Assembly: GCA_022450045.1 (NCBI GenBank)
Contig: JAKURD010000001.1
Location: 248,001-312,000 of the forward strand
Origin: Gracilimonas sp.
GTDB taxonomy: Bacteria; Bacteroidota; Rhodothermia; Balneolales; Balneolaceae
Reading direction: 5' to 3'
DNA length: 64,000 nt
Positions within the stretch are counted from its first letter, which is position 1, and the number at the start of each line of letters is the position of its first letter. The translations under genes and the position numbers were made by a program. Under the pieces are notes generated by a model, which was not told the DNA's origin, searched no databases, and worked only from the letters and a program-made list of their open reading frames with translations. Shown here piece after piece: positions 33,397 through 43,009 of this stretch.

Positions 33397-35418
33397 ATGA
33401 AGAAATTTGTTCTACAGAAAGAAGAGCCTCGTAAACGTCCCGAAGATTATTCCATTCCCTATGCCGAGCTTTTAAATCAGCAGCAGCTAAATGCTGTTTT
33501 TCATGAAAAAGGTCCGGCTTTAGTAGTTGCAGGAGCCGGAACCGGAAAGACCCGCACGCTGGTTCATCGAGTAGCACGTTTGGTTGAAAGCGGGATCAAT
33601 CCTGCTAATATCTTATTGCTTACGTTTACTCGACGAGCCGCAAAGGAAATGCTCCGGCGTGCCAGCAACATTTTGGACGAACGCTGTAAACAAGTTCAGG
33701 GTGGAACCTTTCATTTCTATTGCAGTATGCTGCTCCATCGCTATTCGGATGCCATCGGCTATCCATCCAATTTCACCATTATTGATACGGCCGATGCCCT
33801 GGAAATTATTCAATTTGTACGGACTCAGCTCAACCTTCACAAAAAGAAAAAGCGATTTCCCAATAAAAACACGTTGCTGAATATGATCAGTACGTCCAAG
33901 AATAAACATCTTGATCTTCGGATCGTTTTGCTGGAAGAGTATCCTCAGTTTCTGGAGCAGGAGGAGAAGATTCTACAGGTTGCAGACGGATATCAGGACT
34001 ATAAAGAGAAGAATTTTGTAATGGATTTTGACGACCTGCTGATCAACACGAGGGATCTGTTGGCTAAGAATGAGGATATCCGTATCAGAATCGCTTCCAA
34101 AAATGAATATGTGATGGTGGATGAGTTTCAGGATACCAATAAGCTGCAGGCTGAACTGACCGAGTTGTTTTCAAGTGTACACGGAAATTTGATGGCTGTT
34201 GGGGATGATGCCCAGAGTATTTATTCCTTTCGGGGGGCTGATCATCAAAACATTATGGATTTCCCGGAGCGATTTAAAGGCACCAAGCTGATCAAACTGG
34301 AGGAGAATTATCGATCAACTCCGCAAATTCTTCAGGTAGCCAATAATTTACTTAAGCAGGCGAATTTTAAGTTTGACAAGGAATTGTACTCTAATAAAAA
34401 GGAAGGAGAATTGCCTGCCCTGGTTCAATCTTCCAGTGAGCATAATCAGAGCCGGTTTATCACTCAGGCCGTTTTGCAGCTCAGAGAGCAGGGGATGGAG
34501 CTGAATGAGATGTCAGTGCTTTTCCGCAACGGGCGTGATTCTTTTGACCTGGAAGTGGAATTGAATCGTAAGAATATTCCCTTTGTTAAATATGGCGGAC
34601 AAAAATTCACGGAAGCGGCTCATATCAAAGATGTACTGGCGCATGTCCGCGTGCTTGTCAATCCGATGGACACCATTGCTTGGAACCGAACGCTGATGCT
34701 TTTGGATGGCATTGGTCCCAAGACAGCTCAGGATCTTTTTGAATGGATCCGGATCGCAAAGAATCCCTATAAGCTTAACTTATCTGGTACCACGAGTAAA
34801 TCCTATACCGACCAACTGAAGGAACTCAGTAAACTGCTGGTTGATATCAAAGAAAATGATCAGTCGGTTTCTAAAGTTATAGAGTTGATTGTGGGTTATT
34901 ATCGGAATTTTTGTAAAAGTAGATACGATGATTATCCAAAGCGACTTAAAGACTTAGAAGCTTTTATTAATGTGTCCGAAAGCTTCACATCCCTTCCTAA
35001 AATGCTGGAAGAACTGGCGCTCGATCCTATCACGGCAACCGCGGTAGATACTGAGCAAAAGACTAAAGAAGAAGTTCCATTGATCCTGAGTACCATTCAT
35101 TCTGCAAAAGGTTTGGAGTGGAAACATGTATTTATCATTCAATGTTTGGATGGCATCATTCCATCGGCCTATTCTGTGGAAGATGAGGAGCAGCTGGATG
35201 AAGAACTCAGGCTCTTATATGTAGCTGCAACAAGGGCAGAGGAAATGCTCTATTTCAGCTATCCGGTACTTGCGCAGTCGCCTTATGGCGATTATTTTAC
35301 GCAGCCTTCACGGTTTATCAAGGAAATGAATAAGAAGCTGGTGGAAAAGTGGAAACTCATTGAGGAAGAACAGCAACAACAACTTAATGAAAAAGAGCAA
35401 AAACAACTTCTGGATTAA
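33397..35418 (+). CDS. UvrD/Rep-type superfamily 1A DNA helicase
   Basis: A 673-residue 3'-5' DNA helicase. Motif I is AGAGTGKT (45-52), motif Ia LLLTFTRRAAKEM, motif II MVDEFQDTN, motif III AVGDDAQSIYSFRGA, motif IV ENYRSTPQIL, motif V STIHSAKGLEW and motif VI LLYVAATRA. All are intact. The C terminus is Gln/Glu/Lys-rich. It is slightly shorter than UvrD and PcrA (about 720) and resembles the compact Bacteroidota helicases. The role is DNA repair or replication-fork processing; no nuclease domain is present. Confidence 0.92.
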   Translation: MKKFVLQKEEPRKRPEDYSIPYAELLNQQQLNAVFHEKGPALVVAGAGTGKTRTLVHRVARLVESGINPANILLLTFTRRAAKEMLRRASNILDERCKQVQGGTFHFYCSMLLHRYSDAIGYPSNFTIIDTADALEIIQFVRTQLNLHKKKKRFPNKNTLLNMISTSKNKHLDLRIVLLEEYPQFLEQEEKILQVADGYQDYKEKNFVMDFDDLLINTRDLLAKNEDIRIRIASKNEYVMVDEFQDTNKLQAELTELFSSVHGNLMAVGDDAQSIYSFRGADHQNIMDFPERFKGTKLIKLEENYRSTPQILQVANNLLKQANFKFDKELYSNKKEGELPALVQSSSEHNQSRFITQAVLQLREQGMELNEMSVLFRNGRDSFDLEVELNRKNIPFVKYGGQKFTEAAHIKDVLAHVRVLVNPMDTIAWNRTLMLLDGIGPKTAQDLFEWIRIAKNPYKLNLSGTTSKSYTDQLKELSKLLVDIKENDQSVSKVIELIVGYYRNFCKSRYDDYPKRLKDLEAFINVSESFTSLPKMLEELALDPITATAVDTEQKTKEEVPLILSTIHSAKGLEWKHVFIIQCLDGIIPSAYSVEDEEQLDEELRLLYVAATRAEEMLYFSYPVLAQSPYGDYFTQPSRFIKEMNKKLVEKWKLIEEEQQQQLNEKEQKQLLD

Positions 35419-35457
35419 TTTGACTTAGCCATTACCATAGTCCCTAAATAATATTCT

Positions 35458-38388
35458 ATGCAAAAGGCGTTACTGACCCTTCTTTTAATTTTCTTTTCAC
35501 CGGTATTAATTGCTCAGGGATTTAATTCTACCAATGGAAGAAATCATCCCGAATTGAACTGGCAAGTAGCTGAGACCGAGCACTTTTTGATCATGTATCC
35601 GGAGCGGATCGCCGGAATCGAAGAAGAAGCCGCAGCCATTGCCGAAGCTGCTTATGAATCTTTGTCTCAAAACCTTGATGTAGAGTTCAGTTATAAGATC
35701 AGGATCTACCTTTCTGATGAAGATGAAGTGAATAACGGGTTTGCAGTTCCGTTCCGTAAAGCATTTACGGATATCTGGGTAAACCTGAATGACTACAGCG
35801 AGATCTGGACCGGAAGTGAAAAGTGGCTGAGAAAAGTAGTAGCTCATGAACTGGCACATATCTTTCATTTTGAGGCTATTCGATCTTCTGTAGGCTTTCT
35901 CCAATTTATCTTTGCGGATCCCTTGCCGAGTTTTTGGACTGAAGGCCTTGCTCAGTATCAAACCGAATATTGGGATTCTCAGCGAGGTGACCGGTGGTTG
36001 CGTAAGGCGGTGTTCGATGACGATATGAACTATTATTCCGGTCAGGCTTTGGAAGATGGCAGGCTGCGATATGCCCTCGGGAATTCTCAACTTCGTTATT
36101 TCACGGAAAAATATGGAGATAGTACCTTGGTGGACCTGCTTCAACACCGGGAAAAGTTTTTGGGACTTTTCCCTTATCATGATTTTTATGCTGCTTTTTC
36201 TGAAGAGATAAAAGGTGGATACCCCTCTTTTTATGACGATTGGCGCAAACATACGAATGTCTATTACAATACAGTTGCCTCCCAAATGGAAAGGGTGGAT
36301 TCTCTGAACGGTGATCCATTGAATTTCCCGGGTAATTTCTACTTTGATGCAGCTTTAAGTCCCAATGACAGTTTGGTAGCAGTACTTGGATATCCTTCAA
36401 TGAAGCGACCTGTGAAGCGGCTTTATATTATTCAAAATGATTCTACTCAAAATTCAAAATTGATCGGGGAAGGGGGAATCAATGAAGATCTGTCCTGGAG
36501 TCCTGATAACAACAAGCTTATATACTCAAGAATGGTGAGAGGAGATCATTCCTCACTATTGAACGATGTTTTTATATACGATCTGGATGCAGAAAAAGAA
36601 CAACAGATTACACATAGCCGCAGAGCTAAGTTTCCGGTATTTGGCCCAGGTAAAAATGAGATCTCCTATATGGTAAATGAAGGCGGAACCGGCAATCTTT
36701 TCATCTTGAATTTAGAAACAGGGAATGAAAAAAGGATCACGAATTACACCGGTGATGTTCAGTTGCTTTGGACTGTTTGGATAGATCACTATGACAGTTG
36801 GTTGGTGCATCGTTTTGACGAAGAAGGTTATAGAAAACTTGTTCTAATCAGTAGTGAAACCGGAAATGAAGAGATACTTGAAACTGGTGATGTAGATAAC
36901 AGAGAGCCGGTTGTAAGTTCTGATGGAAAAAAGGTGGCCTATATCTCACTTAGAGATGAGGTTCCGAATGTTTTTATTTATGATCTCGAATCCGAAACTG
37001 AAAAACGGTTTACCCAGGTTTTTACAGGAGCGGAAGTATTTGGGTGGACCGCAGATCATGACTCGACCGGACACGAACATCTATTAGTTGGAGCTTCTGA
37101 ATCAAGAAAGAGGGATCAGCTTTATTTTGTATCTGCAGATCGCGATTTCAGCGAAAATGACGTTAATTTACCAAAACAATACTCAACCTGGCGCACAAAA
37201 ACCCCTCCTTCGTTTCTGGATTCAAAGATAGAACCTGATCAGGATTTGATTAGTAAAAATTATAACTATTCATCGCTCAGTAACCTCACTCATCTTACTT
37301 CATTCGGACTCCCATATTATCAAGGAAAAGATGATTGGGGGCTGTTTGCAACCACCAATTGGACAGAACCTTTGGGTAAACACACGTTTGTTGCAGGAGG
37401 CTGGGTATCCCTACCTGATCCATCCAATAAATCCTATGGGGTGATCTCATATTTGAATAACCAACTTTATCCATCCCTGTATTTTAATCTTTATCGGATT
37501 CCTGAAAACGGACAATTCTATGGAGATAAGTTCTTGATAGAAGAATACACCGGAGGTGATATCCAAATGCAGTGGCCACTTGACGTATTTTCAGGTTCTT
37601 ATCAAAACAGTTCATTTTCTGCACGTCTGCGTAATTATAATACCAGACCTATCGATCCGGATAAATTTTCTGGTCCATTTGCACTTCCAATGCCTGAGTC
37701 TGCAACTATAACGGATCTGGAGCTCGGCTTTACGATCAAAAAACAACGGCCGTGGCGAAACAATCCAATTCACCCACTGGACGGATCTGGGATAAAGATA
37801 AAAGTGAATGGCTCAGAGGAGATTCTGGGTTCAGAGCGAAGCTTCTTAACTGCAGACCTGCATGCATTTACCATGTTTCCATTTGTTGGAATGAATAGGA
37901 TATATATTCATACAAGGCTTCAGTCACAATGGGGCAACCCACTGCCGCAGAATTATATAGGATTTTCACGTTATGATAATATAAGTGTTAACCTATTGGA
38001 AGAAGTGCCGCTTCAATTCTTTGGTGATAATGAACGGGTTAGGGGATATCGGGATTTTGTCGCAGGCCGAAGGTCTGCTTTTGGAAGCGTAGAGTACAGA
38101 ATTCCATTTTTACCTTCTCTTCAGACGGAGATCCTGGGAGTATTAAACTTAGGCAGCACCGCTATCGCATTATTTACGGATGCGGGAATAGTTGCTGATG
38201 CCGTTTCCGAATCTTTAGAAACAGGGACTGTTACACGATGGGGTACCGGTACCGAGATCACAAACAGAGTATCACTGTTTGGAATAGATTTTGTCCAAAG
38301 TGTAGGGTTTGCCCAACCGGCTAAAGAGTTATTTACACAAAGAGAACAGGAAGTGTATTACAGGATAAAAACGGTGATCCCATTTTAA
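35458..38388 (+). CDS. Exported fusion: zinc-metallopeptidase-like domain, TolB-like beta-propeller and outer-membrane barrel-like C terminus
   Basis: A 976-residue protein. The signal peptide is MQKALLTLLLIFFSPVLIAQ. Residues 30-280 form a peptidase-MA-like domain with zinc motif HELAH at 130-134 (KVVAHELAHIFHFE) and a third ligand candidate E162 in WTEGLAQY. Residues from about 300 to 570 have repeated propeller blades (DAALSPNDSLVAVLGY, EDLSWSPDNNKLIYSR, PVVSSDGKKVAYIS), as in TolB/WD40 PD repeats. From about 600 the sequence is a string of amphipathic strands. It ends with the Omp85-like ERVRGYRDFVAGRRSAFGSV, EYRIPFL and a terminal aromatic (KTVIPF). An outer-membrane location is inferred. 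It is single in its unit. Confidence 0.8.
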   Translation: MQKALLTLLLIFFSPVLIAQGFNSTNGRNHPELNWQVAETEHFLIMYPERIAGIEEEAAAIAEAAYESLSQNLDVEFSYKIRIYLSDEDEVNNGFAVPFRKAFTDIWVNLNDYSEIWTGSEKWLRKVVAHELAHIFHFEAIRSSVGFLQFIFADPLPSFWTEGLAQYQTEYWDSQRGDRWLRKAVFDDDMNYYSGQALEDGRLRYALGNSQLRYFTEKYGDSTLVDLLQHREKFLGLFPYHDFYAAFSEEIKGGYPSFYDDWRKHTNVYYNTVASQMERVDSLNGDPLNFPGNFYFDAALSPNDSLVAVLGYPSMKRPVKRLYIIQNDSTQNSKLIGEGGINEDLSWSPDNNKLIYSRMVRGDHSSLLNDVFIYDLDAEKEQQITHSRRAKFPVFGPGKNEISYMVNEGGTGNLFILNLETGNEKRITNYTGDVQLLWTVWIDHYDSWLVHRFDEEGYRKLVLISSETGNEEILETGDVDNREPVVSSDGKKVAYISLRDEVPNVFIYDLESETEKRFTQVFTGAEVFGWTADHDSTGHEHLLVGASESRKRDQLYFVSADRDFSENDVNLPKQYSTWRTKTPPSFLDSKIEPDQDLISKNYNYSSLSNLTHLTSFGLPYYQGKDDWGLFATTNWTEPLGKHTFVAGGWVSLPDPSNKSYGVISYLNNQLYPSLYFNLYRIPENGQFYGDKFLIEEYTGGDIQMQWPLDVFSGSYQNSSFSARLRNYNTRPIDPDKFSGPFALPMPESATITDLELGFTIKKQRPWRNNPIHPLDGSGIKIKVNGSEEILGSERSFLTADLHAFTMFPFVGMNRIYIHTRLQSQWGNPLPQNYIGFSRYDNISVNLLEEVPLQFFGDNERVRGYRDFVAGRRSAFGSVEYRIPFLPSLQTEILGVLNLGSTAIALFTDAGIVADAVSESLETGTVTRWGTGTEITNRVSLFGIDFVQSVGFAQPAKELFTQREQEVYYRIKTVIPF

Positions 38389-38394
38389 AAGCTT

Positions 38395-38643
38395 CTATTT
38401 GGTGTTCTCATCATCCATATACTTTCGCTGTGTGTAAATATCCAGGATAAGCCAGATTATGGGATATACAGGAACTAAAACGGCTAAGATAATTTGCCAG
38501 TTGTGGCCCTTTTTACGTCCGCCATCATAGGGAAGAGTAATGCCTGCAATACCGGCCATCCATAAAATAAAAAACAGAAACATAGCTATTGCCAGGGCAA
38601 GGGCGCCGAAGAATCCGAAGTTCTCATAAAAGCTTTGAAGCAT
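38395..38643 (-). CDS. Small membrane protein, unknown
   Basis: An 82-residue protein with two TM segments: FGALALAIAMFLFFILWMAG (11-30) and NWQIILAVLVPVYPIIWLIL (48-67). A basic loop (GGRKKGH) lies between them and a charged tail (DIYTQRKYMDDENTK) follows. The loop charge suggests both termini are outside and the loop is cytoplasmic. It is convergent with the barrel fusion (6 bp) and divergent from der. No family recognised; the pattern is clearly a membrane protein rather than a shadow frame. Confidence 0.65.
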   Translation of the reverse strand: MLQSFYENFGFFGALALAIAMFLFFILWMAGIAGITLPYDGGRKKGHNWQIILAVLVPVYPIIWLILDIYTQRKYMDDENTK

Positions 38644-38710
38644 AGTAAATTAAGTGCTGAATTATGCGTACCTTTAATGCTTGTTTCAATCTAAGAATCT
38701 AACACTTAAA

Positions 38711-40018
38711 ATGCTTCCAGTAGTTTCAATTGTAGGACGTCCTAACGTCGGTAAATCAACCTTTTTTAATCGTTTGCTCGGAAAGAGAAAGGCGATCGTT
38801 CATGATGAGTACGGAGTTACCCGAGACCGCCACTATGGAGAGACCTTCTGGAATGGCAGAGATTTCAACGTTATTGATACCGGTGGATATCTCCCGGATG
38901 ATATGAATGTAATGACGGTAGGGATCAGAGAGCAGGTTCATATTGCTTTGGAAGAATCGGACGTTATTCTTTTTGTAGTTGATGTAGAAACCGGAGTAAA
39001 TACGCTTGATAAGGCAGTGGCTTCTCTGTTAAGAGAGCAAGATAAACCGGTGATCTTGGTAGTTAATAAAGCGGATAATGAAGAACGAAGACTTAATGCA
39101 TCAGAATTTTATGAATTGGGTATTGAAGATCTTTATCCGATCTCATCCATAAGCGGAATGGGTACCGGTGATCTGCTTGATAAAGTTACCGAATATTTAC
39201 CTGTTGGAGAGCCTGAACCTGAATCAACCTTACCAAAATTAGCCTTCATAGGTCGGCCTAATGTGGGAAAAAGCAGTTTGTTCAATGCCTTGTTACAGGA
39301 TGAGCGATCGATTGTGACCGATATTGCCGGAACAACCCGTGATTCCCTGAACAGTAATCTCAATTATAATGATAAAGATTACATCCTGGTTGACACAGCC
39401 GGACTTAGAAGACGAACAAAAGTAAAAGAAAATGTAGAGTTCTACAGCACGGTAAGAACCGAAAAAGCTATTCGGGAATGTGATATAGCAATACTTATTG
39501 TGGATGCAATGCAAGGTTTTGATGCTCAGGATAAACGAGTTCTCCGTGAAGCAGAAAAATTTAACAAAGGGCTGATGATTGTTCTGAATAAATGGGATCT
39601 GGTTCCTGAAAAAGATACCAATACCGTTCGGGACTTCGAGGAATATATCTATACTTCCGTTCCTCAATTGTCCTACGTTCCCATTCTAACCATTTCTGCC
39701 CTAAACAAGCAGCGTGTCCATAAAGTACTGGATATGGCTGATCTGGTTATTCAGGAACGAAAGAAAGAAATATCTACTTCAGAATTCAATGATTTCATAG
39801 ATCAAATGCTTGGTGAAAAACCTCTCCCGATGAAGAGGGGACAGCAGCTTAAGATCACCTATGCCACACAGGTAAAAAGTGATCCGCCGGTGTTCAAATT
39901 TTTTATGAACAGTCCGCACGATCTTCCTCCAAATTATCGTAAATATATTGAGAATAAGATACGGCAGCGCTTTGGTTTTACCGGTGTTCCGATTACAATG
40001 GTATTCCGCCAAAAATAA
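38711..40018 (+). CDS. der: Ribosome-associated GTPase Der (EngA)
   Basis: Tandem-GTPase 50S assembly factor. The 435 residues start MLPVVSIVGRPNVGKST at 38711; the upstream in-frame ATG at 38681 adds non-family residues. The first G domain has GRPNVGKS (9-16), DTGGY and NKAD. The second has GRPNVGKSS (181-189), DTAGL and NKWD. The C-terminal KH-like domain includes PPVFKFFMN and ENKIRQRFGFTGVPI. It is complete. It is followed 89 bp later by nuoI. Confidence 0.96.
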   Translation: MLPVVSIVGRPNVGKSTFFNRLLGKRKAIVHDEYGVTRDRHYGETFWNGRDFNVIDTGGYLPDDMNVMTVGIREQVHIALEESDVILFVVDVETGVNTLDKAVASLLREQDKPVILVVNKADNEERRLNASEFYELGIEDLYPISSISGMGTGDLLDKVTEYLPVGEPEPESTLPKLAFIGRPNVGKSSLFNALLQDERSIVTDIAGTTRDSLNSNLNYNDKDYILVDTAGLRRRTKVKENVEFYSTVRTEKAIRECDIAILIVDAMQGFDAQDKRVLREAEKFNKGLMIVLNKWDLVPEKDTNTVRDFEEYIYTSVPQLSYVPILTISALNKQRVHKVLDMADLVIQERKKEISTSEFNDFIDQMLGEKPLPMKRGQQLKITYATQVKSDPPVFKFFMNSPHDLPPNYRKYIENKIRQRFGFTGVPITMVFRQK

Positions 40019-40107
40019 AACAGAAAAGCTGATAAATAACTTTGATGCTAAGGTAACAAAGGTTTATTTTTCAGCGCTAATTTCTACTTGAAACCGATTC
40101 GAATTGA

Positions 40108-40794
40108 ATGGCTAAGAATCTTGAAAAACCGACGGTAAACGCTTTAAGCGATAATTATAAGAAAGAGCGAAAGCTTAATTTCCTCGAGAACATCTATCTG
40201 ATAGAGATATTTAAAGGGATGTGGTATTCTTTTAAGCAGATGTTTCAGCCCACATTTACGCTAAACTATCCTGAGGAAAAGTGGGATCCACCTGCAATTT
40301 TTCGCGGCCGTCCGGTTTTAGTGGAAGATCATGGAAAGGAGAGGTGCGTAGCCTGTGGATTGTGCGCACGTGCATGTCCGCCGCTTGCCATCAGCATGCA
40401 AGCCAAAGAAACTGATGACGAAAAAGAACGCTTTCCGGATTTTTTCGAGATCAATATGCTTCGATGTATTTATTGCGGTTATTGCGAAGAAGTATGTCCT
40501 GAAGAAGCTATTGTAATGAGTAAAGATTATGATATCGTATTTGAGTCAAGAGAAGATGCCATTTATGACAAGGAACGATTGTTAGTTCCAAAAGAAGACC
40601 TTAAGGAGCGCTTAGATTATCTCAAAAAGTACAGAAATCAGCAGTTCGGTTCTTTTTGGGATTTCCAGGAAGAGAACAACATTCATTCGGTCAGAGACAG
40701 AGACCAGGAATGGAATACGGGATTATCTTTAGTTGACATGATTGAGCAACAAAAAAATAATGATTCAACCCCGGCATCCAATAGCTGGTCTTAA
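40108..40794 (+). CDS. nuoI: NADH-quinone oxidoreductase subunit I
   Basis: Ferredoxin-like subunit linking the peripheral and membrane arms of complex I. The protein has 228 residues. Two [4Fe-4S] sites are [13 protein letters not shown] (C80, C83, C86, C90) and [13 protein letters not shown] (C120, C123, C126, C130). The N-terminal amphipathic helix is [15 protein letters not shown]. It is longer at the C terminus than E. coli NuoI (about 180). No other nuo gene is in the window, so it is separated from any main nuo operon or is a second copy. The next gene starts 16 bp after its stop. Confidence 0.92.
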   Translation: MAKNLEKPTVNALSDNYKKERKLNFLENIYLIEIFKGMWYSFKQMFQPTFTLNYPEEKWDPPAIFRGRPVLVEDHGKERCVACGLCARACPPLAISMQAKETDDEKERFPDFFEINMLRCIYCGYCEEVCPEEAIVMSKDYDIVFESREDAIYDKERLLVPKEDLKERLDYLKKYRNQQFGSFWDFQEENNIHSVRDRDQEWNTGLSLVDMIEQQKNNDSTPASNSWS

Positions 40795-40810
40795 TTACTT
40801 TCCTAAAAGA

Positions 40811-41341
40811 ATGGATATAAAACAAAGCCAGATTGATTCATTAATTGATGACGTTGCATATTTGGAACATGAGGCTGAGGCTTTAAAATATGTCATCGAC
40901 TCCGTTCCTTACGATGAAACCCCTCCGGGAGGAAGATCAATATCCGAAATACTCCTGTTTCTGGATCATGCGCAACAATCATATTACAGAAAAGTGATCG
41001 AGGACGCATATAAAAGTGTGAGGCCCATCAATCTAAACGCTTACATTGATCCGGAAGAGACTTTCGAAACGGATGAGGAGCTTTCTAAGGATATTCAAAA
41101 GCTATTATATAAGCTTTCAAAGCATAGAGTAGCACTTTTAAATCTGATAAAAAATATTCAACTTATTGATTGGGAACGGGAGATAAGCAAGGGTAGAAGT
41201 ACGATAACTTTATATGAATTTATTTCTCAGATGGTCCGCAAAGAACGTAATACACTAAAAGAAATAGCGGAATTGGTGCTTACCTATCAAAAGAGCCGCC
41301 AAGTACAGAGGGAGCTTGAAAGTCGTAACCCGGAAAGCTAA
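40811..41341 (+). CDS. DinB-like four-helix protein
   Basis: A 176-residue cytoplasmic protein, start MDIKQSQIDSLIDDVAYLEH at 40811; a longer start would overlap nuoI. It is wholly helical. The DinB/YfiT-like core is YDETPPGGRSISEILLFLDH followed by AQQSYYRKVIEDAY, with a late helix FISQMVRKERNTLKEIAELV. DinB-fold members are metal-dependent hydrolase or transferase-like proteins. Here only one histidine of the usual triad is obvious (LDHAQ), so catalysis is uncertain. The stop overlaps the next start by one base. Confidence 0.5.
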   Translation: MDIKQSQIDSLIDDVAYLEHEAEALKYVIDSVPYDETPPGGRSISEILLFLDHAQQSYYRKVIEDAYKSVRPINLNAYIDPEETFETDEELSKDIQKLLYKLSKHRVALLNLIKNIQLIDWEREISKGRSTITLYEFISQMVRKERNTLKEIAELVLTYQKSRQVQRELESRNPES

Positions 41342-41943
41342 TGGAACCACAAAAGTGGGTTGATCTCGTTGTTTCCTTCTCGTTCGGAACAGCATTTATT
41401 TTGCTGTTCAAACTGTTTTTGAAAAAGAGATCTTTACTTGAGCTTTATTTCAGCCTGGCTGCCTTTACAATCTCGATCCCATATTTACTGGACCTTTTAC
41501 AGATTGATCCAACTATCGATCTTTTTCAGTGGGGTAAACTCATTTCCATCACTTTATATATAAGCGGATTATTGGTATTGATACGTGAGTCTAAACCCGT
41601 ATTCGCACGTTTTCCGATTTATTTGACAGCTTTGCCCTTTATTAGCTTTTTATTTTTTCCGCTCCTTATTAATTCAATAGTTATAAAAGACCTTATAAAT
41701 GCTACGTATCAAGGGGGAGCATTGGTTGTAACGGTTTTAGTATTTACGGTTAATGAAGCCCGGGCTAAAGGACGTCGATATTATATTATTGGGATCAGTT
41801 TTATATCTGCAGCATATCTTAGTTACTGGTTATACCTGAATCGGCTCAATGAGCCGGATCTAATTTGGATTACAGAAATTTTGCTATCTGTGGGAATTCT
41901 TGTGACACTATTTAGATTTATTAAGAGCCAACAAGAAAAATAA
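41341..41943 (+). CDS. Seven-TM membrane protein of unknown function
   Basis: A 200-residue protein with about seven hydrophobic helices: VDLVVSFSFGTAFILLFKLF, LYFSLAAFTISIPYLLDLL, LISITLYISGLLVLI, LTALPFISFLFFPLLINSI, GALVVTVLVFTV, YYIIGISFISAAYLSYWLYL and ITEILLSVGILVTLFRFI. Charged residues in the loops (KKRS, RESK, EARAKGRR) suggest the orientation. The pattern resembles the 7TM sensory input domains seen in Bacteroidota kinases, but no signalling domain is attached. It is coupled (TAATG) to the DinB-like gene. Confidence 0.65.
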   Translation: MEPQKWVDLVVSFSFGTAFILLFKLFLKKRSLLELYFSLAAFTISIPYLLDLLQIDPTIDLFQWGKLISITLYISGLLVLIRESKPVFARFPIYLTALPFISFLFFPLLINSIVIKDLINATYQGGALVVTVLVFTVNEARAKGRRYYIIGISFISAAYLSYWLYLNRLNEPDLIWITEILLSVGILVTLFRFIKSQQEK

Positions 41944-41956
41944 TAGTTATAAATGT

Positions 41957-42412
41957 ATGGAAACAGCCCAGGATTTTACTTTACCAGATACGAACGGAGA
42001 AAAAGTATCATTGTCAGATTTTGCAGGCGAAAAAAATGTTGTTCTTATCTTTTTTCCATTGGCGTTTAGCGAAGTTTGTACAAAAGAGTTATGCTCAACA
42101 AGAGATAATCTGAAAATTTATAATTCTCTTGACGCCGTAGTAATCGGTATAAGTATAGATAGTTTTTTTACCCTTAAAGCTTTCAAAGAAGCCAATAATC
42201 TAAATTTTTCTCTTCTAAGCGACTTCAACAAAGAAGTAAGTAAAAAGTACGATACGTTGTATGAAGATTTCTTCGGTATGAAAGGGGTATCTAAAAGATC
42301 TGTATTTGTTATAGATAAAAAGGGAAGGATAACATATCAGGAAGTCCTCGAAAACTCTGATGAACTACCTCAGTTTGATAAAGTGCAGGAAGCCTTAGCT
42401 GCTCTTAACTGA
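41957..42412 (+). CDS. Peroxiredoxin, AhpC/TSA family (AhpE-like)
   Basis: A 151-residue thiol peroxidase without signal peptide. It begins with the family start AQDFTLPDTNGEKVSLSDF. The active-site loop FFPLAFSEVCTKELC places the peroxidatic cysteine at C41, in the PLAF-VC form of AhpE-like enzymes rather than the Bcp PKA-TPGCT form. C46 could serve as a resolving cysteine. The C-terminal half (FGMKGVSKRSVFVIDKKGRI) is typical. It reduces H2O2 or organic peroxides and lies 13 bp after the membrane protein. Confidence 0.87.
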   Translation: METAQDFTLPDTNGEKVSLSDFAGEKNVVLIFFPLAFSEVCTKELCSTRDNLKIYNSLDAVVIGISIDSFFTLKAFKEANNLNFSLLSDFNKEVSKKYDTLYEDFFGMKGVSKRSVFVIDKKGRITYQEVLENSDELPQFDKVQEALAALN

Positions 42413-42444
42413 TATCATTGTTTAAATTTAAAGTGTTGAGAAAA

Positions 42445-42458
42445 GTACAAGTTTGTAC
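42445..42458. promoter_or_regulatory. Perfect 14-bp palindrome upstream of the response regulator
   Basis: GTACAAGTTTGTAC is GTACAA-GT-TTGTAC, a perfect dyad. It lies 32 bp after the peroxiredoxin stop and about 130 bp before the response-regulator ATG, in a very AT-rich 174-bp gap. It has the shape of an operator for a dimeric regulator; the binding protein is unknown. Confidence 0.35.
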
Positions 42459-42586
42459 AGCAGTATTACTTTACATAATATAAATTATACGAAACAAATA
42501 TATTATAATCACAATTGGTAAATAATTTCTTATCATCCCAAGACAAAAAATTATATGAAGTTGCTTAATAAATAGACGGTTAAAGC

Positions 42587-42940
42587 ATGAAAATTATAAT
42601 TGTTGAAGATGATAAAGTTTTATCATTATTACTTACAAAAATGATAGAACGCCTTGGCCATGAGGTCCTGGAAATTATTACCAAAGGTTCAGACGCCAAA
42701 AAAATTATTCAAGATAGAAGTGCAGATCTCATTTTGATGGATATCATGCTTGAGGATGATGTTGACGGTATTTCTGCAATGACTTCTTTGAGGGAAATCG
42801 GTCTGTCAGTTCCTGTCATTTATATCACGGGAAATTCAGACCCGGTAAATTTTGAGCGAGCGAAAAAAACAAATTTTTTAGAATACCTGATCAAACCTGT
42901 TGGCTTTGATGAACTAAAAGAAACCATCCAAAAAATTTAA
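42587..42940 (+). CDS. Stand-alone response regulator (REC domain only)
   Basis: The 117 residues form a single receiver domain with acidic pocket E7-D8-D9 (VEDD), phosphorylation site D52 (LILMDIMLEDDVDG), switch T81 (YITGNSD) and K103 (LIKPVGFDEL). No output domain or kinase is adjacent, so it is an orphan CheY-like phosphorelay protein. The MLEDDVDG-ISA variant is common in Bacteroidota single-domain regulators. A terminator follows 2 bp after the stop. Confidence 0.9.
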   Translation: MKIIIVEDDKVLSLLLTKMIERLGHEVLEIITKGSDAKKIIQDRSADLILMDIMLEDDVDGISAMTSLREIGLSVPVIYITGNSDPVNFERAKKTNFLEYLIKPVGFDELKETIQKI

Positions 42941-42942
42941 CG

Positions 42943-42979
42943 AAAAAAAGGTCTGAACTTTGATATTCAGACCTTTTTT
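42943..42979 (+). terminator. Strong, probably bidirectional terminator
   Basis: The arms AAAAAAGGTCTGAA (42944-42957) and TTCAGACCTTTTTT (42966-42979) pair over 14 bp with an 8-nt loop. They have A and T tracts on both sides, so they can work on both strands. It separates the response regulator from repeat copy B and the convergent tonB gene. Confidence 0.9.
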
Positions 42980-43009
42980 CCTATTTACCCTTCCCCTTTG
43001 TATCCCTAT

